Shown: piece by piece, positions 11,256-23,278 of the stretch
Numbering within the stretch: position 1 is the stretch's first letter
Layout of the letters: each line of letters starts with the position of its first letter
Assembly (NCBI GenBank): GCA_958430865.1
Contig: CAUDNR010000613.1
Span: forward strand, 1,982-65,981
DNA from: Entrophospora sp. SA101
Taxonomy: Eukaryota; Glomeromycota; Glomeromycetes; Entrophosporales; Entrophosporaceae
Direction of reading: 5' to 3'
DNA: 64,000 nt
The notes under the pieces: model-generated
The model's database searches: none
What the model was told of the DNA's origin: nothing
The model's input: the letters and a program-made list of their open reading frames with translations, nothing else
Translations under genes and position numbers: made by a program

Positions 11256-14200
11256 TGAAATGATAATTAATTTTTTAAAATTGTCCTGAAATAAATTATC
11301 TGGCAAAAGCCCGAAGAAAATTTTGCATCTGCTGATAATAAAAATGACAATGATGATAAAGATACCGACGACCAGAAATTGATAAAGTGGATATTATTTA
11401 TTTGCTACTGCCAATAATTCTATTGAAGATAAATTGATTATGAATAATTCAATTAACGAAGAATCAAATAATTCGGAAATGTTATTATGTAAACTTTTTT
11501 CTTTAAAGTTAATTTTTGTATTACTATTGCAGATCATTAATGTTTTTATTTTTTTTTTTATTTTTAGTAAACATTTATTTGTTTATAACTTTATTTTTTT
11601 AAACCTGTTTTTTTCATTTCATTTCTATATGTAAATATTCTATAAATTAATAAACTATTTATTGATAATTTATTAATTAATTCTAAAATATGTAAAGTAT
11701 TTAAAGTTTTTGGATTATAATGCACCAAGGTAATTAACTAAACTGCTCAACATTATGTCGTGCATTTGCTGATAATTTAATAAATAGAGTTACTCTTTAT
11801 CTATATGCTAAAGAGCAACTTTGACGAATCCAGATTAGTTATGAAAAATTGAACTTGATTCTTCAAAAATTATCGCAACAATCCATTCAAATGCTAGTTT
11901 ATGCGGCAGCTTGTTAAGCTTTAAATTTTAATCGAGTAATCAATCCATCTGGTATAATTCTAAGAGAAACACTGACTCTTTCGATTAATAATTTATTATT
12001 ATTTAAAGAGTGTCTGTATGATATTTCTAAAATAGAAGTGTGGCTGTGAAAATATAATATTTATCCATTCATTCAATGAACTCTAATTATATAATCGGAT
12101 TTTTTCTTACAATAAAATGGAATATGGTAGCAAGCTCAAATGTGAATATATTACTAATTGGGAATTGTGTCAATTATTCAGTCCATTAGCTCAAGGTCGA
12201 ACCAGTCAGTGGTAATGAAACTATTGAGAAGATGATTAAAAGCATCTAGTTAAAAGCAACAGGTTATGAAATTTATATATTATAAATATCTTTCGATGGA
12301 TCCTTTATTTAAAAGGTGTACACGCAGGATTACTTGAATAAATGGTGAAAAAAAAAAATATACTGATGGTGGTTATAAAACACCTAGTGAAGATACGATT
12401 GCAGTATTAATTAATAATAATTCTCAGAATATCCAAAAGATTAAGTCTCAAGTTTTACAATAAACGTTCAATTGCCGAAGAATTGTTCATTTTTAATGAT
12501 CATTTAAAAACATTCTCGACCAAGCTTAATAAAATGGACGAAATTCTTTTGATCCTTCAAGTGTGTCATCTATTTCCACTAGATCATTAAATAGAGTTAT
12601 GATAACATACTAATTAACTGATTAATATTTTATGATGCTAGAATGTAAAAATATATCCGTTTCACGACGTAGGGAAACCATTAAATATAACCCGTTTCTT
12701 TAAATTTTAAAGTCGTGCTCGCAGCTCTAGTCACTCGTATGTGACGTAACTGATGTCATAAAGTCCTCAAATTATTACTTACCTTATCATATTCCTTCTC
12801 TTCCCGGATTGTCGTTAAACTTAACCTTACAAATTTCTCGAAATGTAATTATTACAAGCGACTGTCAATCAAGTTGAAATTATAGTAATTACAATAGACA
12901 TCAACCGGATTCAAACCAGGTTTTATTTGTTATCATAGATTGCATTCATTTTTACAAAAAAATGATTGTATTCTCTTTTGAGCATAAATTCGGTTGAAAA
13001 GCCTATTTTTTTCCGGAAAGTGTGACCTTTGATCCAATAACGACAATTTCAGAATTTCATTTAGAAAAAAATTTTTAGAGTCACACAATTTAATTTTGTA
13101 ATTGCAATTAAAAATTTTTTCTATAATAAAAGCTATCATAATTCATAATAATAACAATAATAAATTGTTTTGGATTAAAATTGTATTCATAATCTGATGG
13201 TCATGTGAAGTCTCGCTCTTAAATATCTCGAATACCCTATCCTTTTATAGAAAAGCACATACATTTCCTGAGCTTTGACTGCCTGCATTAAAAGGGAATT
13301 CAAATATGATTTTTGATTCCAACGCTAATGTTTTTTTTAAATCATATACGGGTGAATACGTGGTACCTCAAATCTGCGTTTCCTACGTAGAAAATTCTTT
13401 CGTCACACAGACACAAATTATTATTATGTTATTTTTTTAGATAAAATGTTTTTTTTTGAGATGAAAATATCACAAAAAGAATAATATGAATTCATTCAAA
13501 TAAATTCAATTGTGATTGTGTATTATATTAATATAGTATGAAATTCAAGGCTAACAAATTTGGAAATTATCTGCAGATTTTTTAAATAAGTACAATAACA
13601 ACTTTTTGGGAATCTACAGATTTACAATTTGTATTAAACATGGCAAAAACTTTAAGAAATTTTTTATCTAAAGCTTAGTTTTTTTTATATTTAATATAAA
13701 TATGTCATTATCTTTTAAATTAAATCACTTATTAATTGTTATAAATTATATCCGTAATATATGCCTAGAATAAATATAACCTTTAGGAATTACTATTACT
13801 ATATTTTTTATTTAACTCCTGATAAATTTTTCGATATTAATGTCAATTTTCTGTGTCACACAATTAATTAGAAGAGGATTCTTTTTCAAAATATTTTGAT
13901 CATGTCAAATACATCGTGACCAACCTGACCATTGAAGAAATCAAATGAATTGCGAATTTGGAAGTGATTTAGTAAAAAAATATCGAATTAAAAAAACTTC
14001 GTTTTAGTTATAGAAATTAATGAATATTCTAGAAATTATTATTCTTTACAAATTAACTCACGAGTCCAAACTTTATATATTTTTTATAAACAAGGTCTTG
14101 AAAGCGCCAGCATTTTTATTTATTACTAGGCTGGCGAGACGATCTATAAGAAACTTCAAACGAAGAAGATGCATAATGTCCAAGCTGTCCTAAATACAAT

Positions 14201-14816
14201 ACTAATTGGGAAAATGTGATTCGCCGTGATTAACTCAATGTGAAAGTACATTGTTAAAATATCACAATTAAAAGCACAGGGATCTATTTCAATTTATTTA
14301 TTTTGACATGTATTATTATTGTATTATTATTGTATTATCATCATTGTATCGTATGGCAATGTATTGCTGTAATGCGATAACATGTTGCTGCTTAAATTGG
14401 AATATGGGTTTGGATTAAAACTAACTAAAATAATTATGTATCATGTGAGAATACCGACCACATGGTTTTTTTTAGTTATCTTTAATTGAGAAAGAAATTC
14501 CAAATTATTATTATTTGAAATTGCCTAAATGAAATTTCTTTAAAAATATACCCTGATTACTTAAAGACGTTAATCATTTAAGAGAGATAGAAAATAAAGA
14601 AAATAAGAAATTCCCAAATTAAATTTTTTATTATTCTGATGCCAAAACGTGACATGATGCCATGATGTCATATGCACAATATTATCGATACTTTAAAAGG
14701 TCATTTTTATTGTTTTGGATGAACCAAAAAGTAATTAACAATCCAGAACATCCCGAAAAAAACTTTATTCTTTCTTTCTTTCTTTCTTTCTTGATGTGAA
14801 TCGCATTGAAATAATA
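11256..14816. other. Spacer between tandem kinases, partly duplicated flank and repeats
   Basis: At 11296-11362 the reading KPEENFASADNKNDNDDKDTDD matches the in-frame tail of the second kinase, so this is decayed coding sequence past a new stop. The stretch 11640-12550 resembles 17320-17620 downstream of the second kinase, showing that the duplicated unit included 3' flank. The stretch 14270-14400 is a scrap of the repeat also found at 5890-6020. A TTTC microsatellite lies at about 14771-14792, immediately upstream of the second kinase. No other gene was recognised. Confidence 0.55.
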
Positions 14817-17260
14817 ATGAAGAACAAGAAGGTAAAAAAAGCCTTCGTGGATTTTTTTAAAACGAGATTTTCTAGAAAAAACCCCGCAAATAATATTAAC
14901 AACGTTTACAATATCAATAGAAACACTGATAATAACACGCTTGATAGCACCATTGGTAATTTTAATAACAACGGCATTAATAATAACAACACTGATATTA
15001 GTGATAATAAGACTGATAATAATAATATTAATGGTAATAACAGCACTGAGATTAAGACTGATTATAATAATATTAATGGTAATAACAGCACTGAGATTAA
15101 GACTGATAATAATAATATTAATGGTAATAACAGCACTGAGATTAATGATAATAAGACTGATATTAATAATATTAATGGTAATAACAGCACTGAGATTAAT
15201 GATAATAAGACTGATAATAATAATATTAATTATAATAACAGCACTGAGATTAATGATAATAAGACTGATATTAATAATATTAATGGTAATGACAGCACTG
15301 AGATTAATGATAATAAGACTGATAATAATAATATTAATAATAACATTGATAATAATATTGATGATAATAATAACCACAGTAATAACGACAATATTGAAAA
15401 TACAACTATTGGTAATTTAACACCTGAAAACAGCAACAACATAATACCTCAAGAGCCTTCAAAAGATCTAAAGGAATGGTTGGATAAAGAAAAGGCAATT
15501 ATTTTTCCTTACAGTATATTTTCTGATATTGCTTATATCAATGAAGGTGCTTCGGGAAAAATTTATAGAGCTAAATGGAAGAGCGATATAGATGTAGCAT
15601 TGAAAGAAATTAAAGATGACGTTGATTCGAGACGATTTATTTACGAAGTATGACTTTTTTAGATTGTAATTTAATGTTGTTATCACTTACTAAAATAATC
15701 TTTATTTTATCACGTGACTATTTTTAGTTTAGTTCACATAAACAAGTTGATTATGACGACAGTATTTTGAATATTTACGGAGTAACACAAGGTAATTTTT
15801 TCTTTACAATTACGAACCAATCAATAAAAAAATAATTAACAGTGCATTCTATTTTTTTAAATTATAAAAATAGATCCTGACTCGAGAAATTATTTATTGG
15901 TTTTGCAATTCGCCAACCACGGGACGCTCCATGAATATTTGTCTGTAAACGCTGATAAATTGTATTGGGGAAACAAACTACGTTTAGCATATCAGCTTGC
16001 TAGTGGTATACAAACATTACACCAAGAAGGAATAATTCATCGAGATTTGGTACTTTTTAATGATTTCTTTCTTTAACAGTAGCATCAACAGTATTATTAA
16101 TATCATCGTTACTACTACTGCTATAAATATTGTTAATTGAAACATTTTTGTTTTCTTGTTGTTTTTAGCATGCTCGAAATATTCTTGTAGTTAATAACAA
16201 TATTAAAATTTCGGATTTTGGATTATCAGGATCCAGAAAACAAGTTTACGGGAACATAAAATATACAGATCTCAGATACCCCAAAGATGAGAAATCGGAC
16301 ATCTTTAGTTTAGGAGTTTTGTTATGGCAAATTTCAAGTTGTAAACCGCCGTATGAATCAATTAAAGATGTCCGGGATATTCATCTGAATAATCTAAGAG
16401 AAACTAAAGTCGATGGAACACCTGAAGTGTACTTTGGTTTGTACACCAGGTGTTGGGATCCAGAACCAAATAATCGACCTGATATCAAATCTGTCGTTGA
16501 ATGTCTTGACGAACTAAGACAACATTATTACACTGTACCAAATATTATTCAAGAGTATCCGAGCGGGTACTTACAAAGTGCTTCGACAGATCATAGCCAT
16601 AGCAGTGGAACGTATCATAAGCTTGAATTGCACGAACTTATAAATGAACGCCATATGAAACAAACTATGGGCAGCACTAGTAATAGTAATCAATACATTA
16701 GTGACTCTAGCATTGGTGACATTAACAACAATGACAATAATGACAATACAATTAACATTGATAACTCTTTTAATAGTTTTGGCAATTCTATTATAATGCC
16801 TCTTGATGATCCTCATCATATCCATTCAGTTCCAATAATAAACAACAACAACAACAACGATAACGACAACGACAACAACAACGGCGACGACAACAGCAGA
16901 AACAACAACGACAACAACAACGACTACGACAACAACGGAAACAACAACAACAACAACGACGACGACGACGATGCATCAGAAAATAATAAAAATAAAAATG
17001 AACTATCCGAGAAAATCCCTGAAGAAAATCTTCTATCCGCTGGTGATAATAATAAAAGTGATGATAACAATGATAATAAAGATGTAGAAGGCTGTAAAAA
17101 TGAAGTTGATTATCATTCTGTCGGAGTGAAGAATACAATTAATGGCTTGAAAACGTCATTGAATGATGATAATGAAGAAGAATATGAACCTTGGTTTTTT
17201 TTCATGAAACTTTTTTTATCTCAAACAACGCCAACCTTTTCTTGTTACCTAAGGCGTTAG
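14817..17260 (+). CDS. Tyrosine-kinase-like protein kinase, tandem copy 2 with Asn-rich extensions
   Basis: Exons at 14817-15647, 15728-15791, 15874-16049 and 16169-17260 join in frame to 720 residues. Intron positions and phases match the first copy exactly. The N-terminal 220 residues are a low-complexity array of Asn, Asp, Thr and Ile with a repeated NGNNSTEI core. This is absent in copy 1 and probably arose by in-frame repeat growth. The kinase domain follows: GASGKI loop, VALK lysine near 263, HRD near 354-356, HARN with Asn near 361, and DFG near 373-375. A long acidic Asn/Asp tail ends in a hydrophobic segment around WFFFMKLFLS. All catalytic residues are present. Role unknown; paralogy with the upstream gene is plain from sequence and intron structure. 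Confidence 0.88.
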
Positions 17261-19258
17261 TTAATTTTCACTTAATTTGTGTGAAGTGTGTGTGCCACGT
17301 TATCATATATTTTAACATAACTCTAATAAAACTATTTATTAATAATATATTATGTAAGTTTTGCATTATAATACATCCAGATAATTAACCAAATCGCTCA
17401 AGAAATTGGAAATCTATGTCATGCATTTGTGATAAAACAAATAAAATTTAAATGAAAAAAAATTAAATCTGATTCTTCAAGAATCACTGCAACAATTCAT
17501 CCAAATGATAATTTATTCTTAATTGCTTAAAGTATATCACCATTTAGAAGAAAAATTTAAAGACTGTGTCACTTTTTATGACCAAGTTCAATAAAATGGT
17601 GACCTTTATTAACACTTAAAAGAAATTACTTTTAACAAAGAGAATTGACCGAGAAACCAATCCTTCGAAATCTCGACTTCCTACATAACCTTCCTCCTTT
17701 TTTTTTTTTTGATTTCATGTTTTTTGACATTTTTTCTATCGTTTTGCATAAAAAGTTTGGTGCACAACAATTTAATAAACAATCATTATTTTTTATGTGC
17801 ACCCGATTTTATAAATAAATAAACAGACTCTCTATTACTATATATTAATGAATGGATGTGTTAATATGCATCGTTCACATGATAAATCAATAATGTTCCG
17901 CAGTTTTATGATTTATTTATCGAACTACTGGATATTTGAATGTTTACAAATATAAAAACATACCCAAGGCCCTTTTTTTACAGCATTAATATATATACTG
18001 ATGCAGAGAAAGCATCAAATATAATTTCTTTAAAATCTCTAGGTGCCGCGATTGGAGGTCATTACTATTACCTTGTCTTAAGACACCCCCACCCACCCTC
18101 CTTGGTGAGCATTGAAATCAACTAATAATAATAATAATAACATAATAACATAACATATTATTAGTAGCATAGTACTGTGCTGGTTGATCCAACGTTGAAT
18201 GAAAGTGAATTATAATTATATCGATCCTGGACAATAGAAAAAGACCATAACGTGAAAAAAGAAATTCCACTCCTTATATATAATTAATAGGCATTTTGCA
18301 TAGTAATATTTTCTCTAAAGTTCAAAAGTAACAAGTAAATCCTTAAATATAAACCTTTTTTTAAATTTTCTCTAGTGCCCAGGCCTCATATAACATACAT
18401 TGTACACTCAGAAGAATACATCAGTTGACTCTGCCTCCTCCCCACTTAGGGAAGCATCAAATTCCCGAGACTGTTAAAATTATTTATTTCGGGTCGAAAG
18501 TACGAGAAGGACATAAAGTCGGAGCAAAGTTCGTCAAACTAAATCACTATTATACTACTTTGGAGGACTGGGTGGACGAGCAAAATTTTCAGCTTTTAGC
18601 AAATTGTTTTAATTCCAATATTTTGTTATTTTCGTATGTTGCCTTTCACGAAAGTGCGTGCCTATCCAAATGTAGATTTTCCTTCCTGTCATAATTAGCT
18701 CCCGTTACAATACAAGTCTCACTGCAGTGAAAAATTGCATATGATTGCTTTGACAGTAGTGAGCTAATGTTTGTGACATTTAGCGCAAATTTGATTTTTT
18801 CGTGATTAGGAATAATTCCTCAAAATGTCTAAAATATTAATCTCTATCTTTAACCGTGTATCATCCATAAATATAATCTTTAGTTTTATTTTCACTCACT
18901 ACATTCAATCAATAACGATATGTATTTTCTTCGCGGCTTATGATGCCAAAACCTTAGAAAGTGCCGGTGTCAAACATCAATTGCCAAAGCTCAACTGTTT
19001 ATAATGGTAAAGTGTTTTTTTTTCCTAGAATTGTTGACATAGAAAAGATTTTCACTATAATAAAAAATCGTGCGTGCATTAATAAATACATGTTGTTTTA
19101 ATAAAAAAAAAAAATATTGAACTTTAGAATTTTTATTCTTTATTTTGAAAATCTTTCCAAGTTTTTTCTTTTCTTAAAATAGCAATTTTTTCGAATTCAA
19201 TTTTAATCGTTGGGTGATTGGTTGATTGAATGTTTATCGTCTATTCTATTCGTTATCA
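17261..19258. other. Intergenic region, no gene recognised
   Basis: The first 350 bases are 3' flank shared with the other kinase copy. Two open frames (17940-18125 and 18425-18694, plus strand) have no recognisable domain and no supporting splice structure, so they are not called. The remainder is AT-rich. Confidence 0.5.
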
Positions 19259-19665
19259 TTATTGACTATTGCTTGCTCAATAATATTATTTACGCGATTC
19301 CAATTTTGAATATCACAAATATTAAGGACGGCCTGGATTGAAAAAGAATTTTCCAAAGATAAAAATAAACAGTATTGATTATTGCTTGCTCAATATTATT
19401 TACGCGATTCCAATTTTGAATATCACAAATATTAAGTACGGCTTGGATTTAAAAATAATTTTCCAAAGATAAAAATAAACAGTATTGATTATTGCTTGCT
19501 CAATATTATTTACGCGATCCCAATTTTGAATATCACAAATATTAAGTATGGCTTGGATTGAAAAATAATTTTCCAAAGATAAAATAAACAGTATTTGGCT
19601 CAATAATGTCATTTGCGCGATTTCCAATTTTGAATTCCACAAATATTAAGGATGGCTTGGATAAA
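19259..19665. repeat. Tandem repeat, about 110-bp unit, four copies (last one decayed)
   Basis: The phrase GCTTGCTCAATATTATTTACG begins near 19271, 19384 and 19494, with a degraded version near 19597. Each is followed by CCAATTTTGAATATCACAAA, then an A+T tail reading TTTTCCAAAGATAAAA. Unit spacing runs from about 113 down to about 103 bases because of small deletions. The array ends some 350 bp upstream of the secreted peptide gene. Confidence 0.85.
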
Positions 19666-20012
19666 ATCTATTAATTAAAAAAACGTGGCTTGAGATGTAT
19701 CTGATTGTTATAATTATAATAAATTGGATTGATTCTCGGTATTAATAATTAATAAATATAGTAAAGATATGGCTATGTACAAATTACTCCTAGGCTTTGC
19801 TAAAGCTTGACTATTCAAATATTAGTAAGTAGTGGCTTTTTATTAAACGAATTATTAAGAAATAATAATAGTTCGTTAGTAATACTTAGGAACCAAAACA
19901 TCTATATAAACACTCAAATTCTCGTCAAATCCCAATTTCATTCTTCATTCTTCACAATAAAATAATAATAATAATAATAAAATAAAAAATATATAAAAAA
20001 AAAATATATAAA

Positions 20013-20641
20013 ATGAAATTTAATCTTTATATTTTGTTTTTAATTTCCTTGTTCATCGCCTTGGTCTTTGCTGAAGCTGATAGGCCAGAGGAAGATGATT
20101 TAGAAGAAGGTAAGTTACTACTTAACCCAATCAAAAAAATCCAATCAATCAATAAAAAACAATTCTAATAATTTATTTTTTTACTTCACAAAATAAAAAA
20201 TTAATTAGATCTCGCCAAACGTTCCGCTGATCCATACTACTACAAGAAGAAATACCACCACTACTACAAACGTGATGCATACTACAAGAAGAAGCACGAT
20301 TACTACAAACGTAGTGAAGATGAAGATGAAGAAGATTTAGCCAAGCGTTCCGCCGAACCATACTACTACAAGAAGAAGCACGATTACTACAAACGTGATG
20401 CCGATGCTGAAGCATACTACAAGAAGAAGCACGATTACTACAAACGTAGTGAAGATGAAGATGAAGAAGAAGATTTAGCCAAGCGTTCCGCCGAACCATA
20501 CTACAAGAAGAAGCACGATTACTACAAACGTGATGCCGATGCTGAAGCATACTACAAGAAGAAACACGATTACTACAAACGTGATGCCGATGCTGAAGCA
20601 TACTACAAGAAGAAACACGATTACTACAAACGTGATGCCGA
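20013..20641 (+). CDS. Secreted Kex2-processed repeat peptide precursor (alpha-factor-like layout), truncated by a gap
   Basis: The ATG at 20013 opens a clear signal peptide (MKFNLYILFLISLFIALVFA). Exon 1 ends at 20109 and exon 2 starts at 20209, in frame. The protein is then a string of repeats cut by KR dipeptides, the Kex2 site. Units read SAEPYYYKKKHDYY, DAYYKKKHDYY and DADAEAYYKKKHDYY, with acidic spacers such as SEDEDEEDLAKR between groups. At least seven Tyr/Lys/His cores are visible before the 10-N gap at 20642. The DADAEA segment after KR resembles the EADAEA spacers trimmed by Ste13 dipeptidase in yeast alpha-factor, implying a mature peptide near YYKKKHDYY. The family is best described as a kexin-processed (KEP) precursor. 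It could be a pheromone, a symbiosis signal or an antimicrobial or metal-binding peptide; no receptor evidence is here. The 3' end and true repeat number are unknown. Confidence 0.85.
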
Positions 20642-20651
20642 NNNNNNNNNN
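20642..20651. other. Assembly gap (10 N)
   Basis: Ten undetermined bases interrupt the peptide repeat array. Sequence beyond the gap does not continue the reading frame, so either repeats were collapsed or unrelated contigs were joined. Confidence 0.99.
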
Positions 20652-21259
20652 TTTATAATCTTGTTTTGTATCTGACAATGTTCATATTTTATTATCTTTT
20701 TTATATCATTAATCATGTTGCTAATTATTATCTCATTTGATTATTGAATTTGGAGATGATAAAACAATTGATTTATCAGTTGCATCAAAATTTTCAAAAT
20801 TAAACAAAATATTAACTGGTAAAATCTTATTTTTTTAAACATTGATTTTATATTTTAATTAATTATTAATTTAATATTAATTGTGTATATATATTTATTT
20901 ATATATAAAAGATGCTATATAAATAATAAACTATTTATTGTCACTAATAAAAGCTTGCAACATTTACTAATAAATAAAAATCCAATTTTTAAAAAAATAG
21001 AATTATTTTTTTAAAAAAGTTTTTTTGAATTGCAATTTTTTTTAAATATAGAATTATTTGTAATTTTACAAAAAAAAATGTTTTCTGACAATTTTTCACA
21101 TGGTCTTTTTTATTTAATGGTTGCAACAATATTGTGCTTTTATTACTAGTTGGGCTCATATTCTTCAAGGTTAAATTTGGTTTATAAAATTTTTTATTAA
21201 AATTTTGATATATGTATTGTTATCATTTTATTACAAAATCAAAAAGATCCACCTGATGT

Positions 21260-21865
21260 GATTTTAGGCTTATAAAAAAGATACCAATTCCAAAAACATG
21301 AATTTGGGAGTTGGTGCCTATAGAGATGACCATATGTTTTGAATTCTGTCAGAAAGGTTCAATTAAATTAAATTAAAATATTTAATCTCCATTGATGAAA
21401 TTAATGTGTCAAAAAAAAATTGATTTATTATTTATTATTTAAAGGGAGAAAAAAATTACTTGATCAACTTGATAAGGATATTTTCAAATTACCAGTCTTT
21501 CTAGTTTACTCAAGGTGCAGCTCTTTTGGCTTACAGTAAAGATTCTGAACCTTTAAAAATGGATTAGTAAGCTGATGAACTTTTGCTAATAAGAGGTTTC
21601 TTTTTAATAAGTATAATCAACTAAAACACATTTTCTTTATAGATTTCAATCACTCAATCAATTTCAGGAATAGGAGGAGCTCTTAGAATTAGAGGTGTGT
21701 TTTTATCTAGATATTATCCATATGCTAAAAAAATCTATTCACCTAAACCAACATGGGGCAATCATAATGCTGTATTTAAAGATTACAGTTTAGAAATAGA
21801 TTCATACAGATATTATGATAAAACCAATGGATTTAATTTTAATGGATTGCTAGGTATTAATTAAT
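21260..21865 (+). pseudogene. Aspartate aminotransferase fragment
   Basis: Separate frames on the plus strand give MNLGVGAYRDD near 21299, then GAALLAYSKDSEPLK near 21520, then a long piece from about 21645: ITQSISGIGGALRIRGVFLS, PTWGNHNAVFKDY and DFNGLL-like FNFNGLLG near 21840. These are consecutive landmarks of class I aspartate aminotransferase (PLP enzyme; Asp + 2-oxoglutarate to oxaloacetate + Glu). The segment corresponds to roughly the first 180 residues of a 400-residue enzyme. The active-site lysine region is absent, and stops and frame changes occur between blocks that lack clear splice sites. It is therefore a partial, broken copy. Downstream sequence ends in an AT tract before the transposon. 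Confidence 0.75.
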
Positions 21866-21929
21866 TAATCAATAATAAGAACATGTTTCTTTATTATTTT
21901 TTGTTGATTATTTAATTATTACTAATAAT

Positions 21930-22132
21930 AATAATAACATGTATGATTAGAATGCACCAAAAAACTCAACATTTTTGTTACATGCCTGTGCACAGGAGTA
22001 GATCCAACCCAACAACAATGGTAAAATTATAAAATTGCCTAAACTATATGGGACATGCTGCCAGACAAAGTGAACATTGGTATTACCAAAGATTTCAGGG
22101 ATCAATAGTGTTTGTTTAACATAACAATTGTA
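21930..22132. repeat. Dispersed repeat end (GGGACATGCTG...ACAAAGTGAACATT)
   Basis: At about 22049-22107 a segment begins GGGACATGCTGCCAGACAAA and runs through GTGAACATTGGTATTACCAA. It matches the terminal sequences at 53247 and 54557 and lacks the AACAAAAC present there. It abuts the transposon at 22133. Confidence 0.6.
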
Positions 22133-23278
22133 CAATTCAATCTCTCTATAACGGCCCGCCTGATTTGGCAAAAAAGGCCGTTATAGAGAGAGACTGTTAT
22201 AGAGAGTTTGCAGATCATAGTCATGTGATAAATTATAATGTGATACAATATAAAGATTTTATTTTATAAAATATATTTAAAAATAAACTATTTATAATTT
22301 GCATACTTATTCAATGTTAAAAAGGCTATATAGTGTGGATTGTTGTTGTGAGTTAAAATCCATTTTTTTAATTTTTCTTTTAATAATTTAAAATCGTCCT
22401 CATTTAATTCTGATTGTTGGTCATGTAAATTTCTAATGTTGTTTTTATTGCTGACAAGACTTCTTTATTTGTAACAGGTGGAAGTTCTTTGATTATTTCT
22501 TCCTGGCTTTCATTTTCCTCTGGTGGATTAATTATTGTAACTATGTCATTTAGATTTATTTCATCACTTACATGAGAGTCATCAATTTCAATGTATTCAG
22601 ATGTGGATATAGGATTAGGGAGTGCAAGAGCTCTCTTACATTCAATGAATTTAAAATTGATGACATATTTTCAATTTTGTTGGAATTAATATCATAATCA
22701 GGTAAAATCCCAGTTTTTTTCCAGCAGTTAACTATAGTTTGACTGGTACCTTTTTTCCAAGCTTTTGCTGTAAATTTAATTGCATGTTTAATTGAAATTT
22801 ATTCATATTTTTGACCATTTCTCTCTTCTACATAATCACTAATTTTTTTTTTGCAAGAAAAGCTTTTTGTAGTTCACCTTGAAGCTGTTAATTATCCCGG
22901 CATCACATGGTTGTAAAAATGTTGTTGTGTTTGGTGGTAAGAAGTAAACTCTTACATTAGTTTAAATTTGTTGATTCAGAAATAGAATGAGTGGGAGCAT
23001 TGTGACTGACAATAAGCGCGTTCAAATTATTAATAATTGAGTGTGACACACTGAATTTCTTAATTGATAATGATTACCTCAGATCATGATCGTCGGCCGT
23101 TATAGACAACATATAAAACATATGAGAGAATTTTCAGAGGCTGGCCGTTATAGGAAATTTAATTAAGAAAACCGTTATATAGTAAGGTTTTTATATAGTA
23201 AAAATTTGGTTTCTGATTTACAGTGCGTTATAGAATGGAGGCCGTTATAGAGGGGACCGTTATAGAGAGAGTGAACTG
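22133..23278 (-). mobile_element. pogo/Tigger-like DNA transposon remnant, copy 2
   Basis: The element has TA-flanked ends: CAATTCAATCTCTCTATAACGG at 22133, and the reverse complement of CAGTTCACTCTCTCTATAACGG ending at 23278. Its terminal repeats are more complete than in copy 1, with about 20 extra bases near the 22.2 kb end. The part from 22950 to 23278 matches copy 1 without visible mismatch. The part from 22133 to 22949 differs by scattered substitutions and small indels, for example a Trp codon (TGG) where copy 1 has TGA. This half is thus a different, older-diverged copy of the same family. The transposase reading is broken here too. Confidence 0.85.

Noticed and set aside
12895..12930. 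Possible tRNA B-box (GGTTTGAATCC on the minus strand)
   Set aside because: No matching A-box, acceptor stem or cloverleaf could be found around it.
14682..15442. Ile/Asn/Leu-rich frames on both strands over the start of kinase 2
   Set aside because: They are shadows of the Asn-rich coding repeat and have no start context or domain.
18425..18694. 89-codon plus-strand frame as a gene
   Set aside because: No domain, no splice support and low-quality start context. It is left as unassigned intergenic sequence.
19259..19665. CRISPR-like array
   Set aside because: The units are about 110 bp direct repeats without short spacers, in a eukaryotic context.
20173..20601. Long minus-strand open frames over the peptide repeats
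   Set aside because: They arise because the repeated coding DNA opens frames on the opposite strand. The plus strand has the signal peptide, intron and processing sites.
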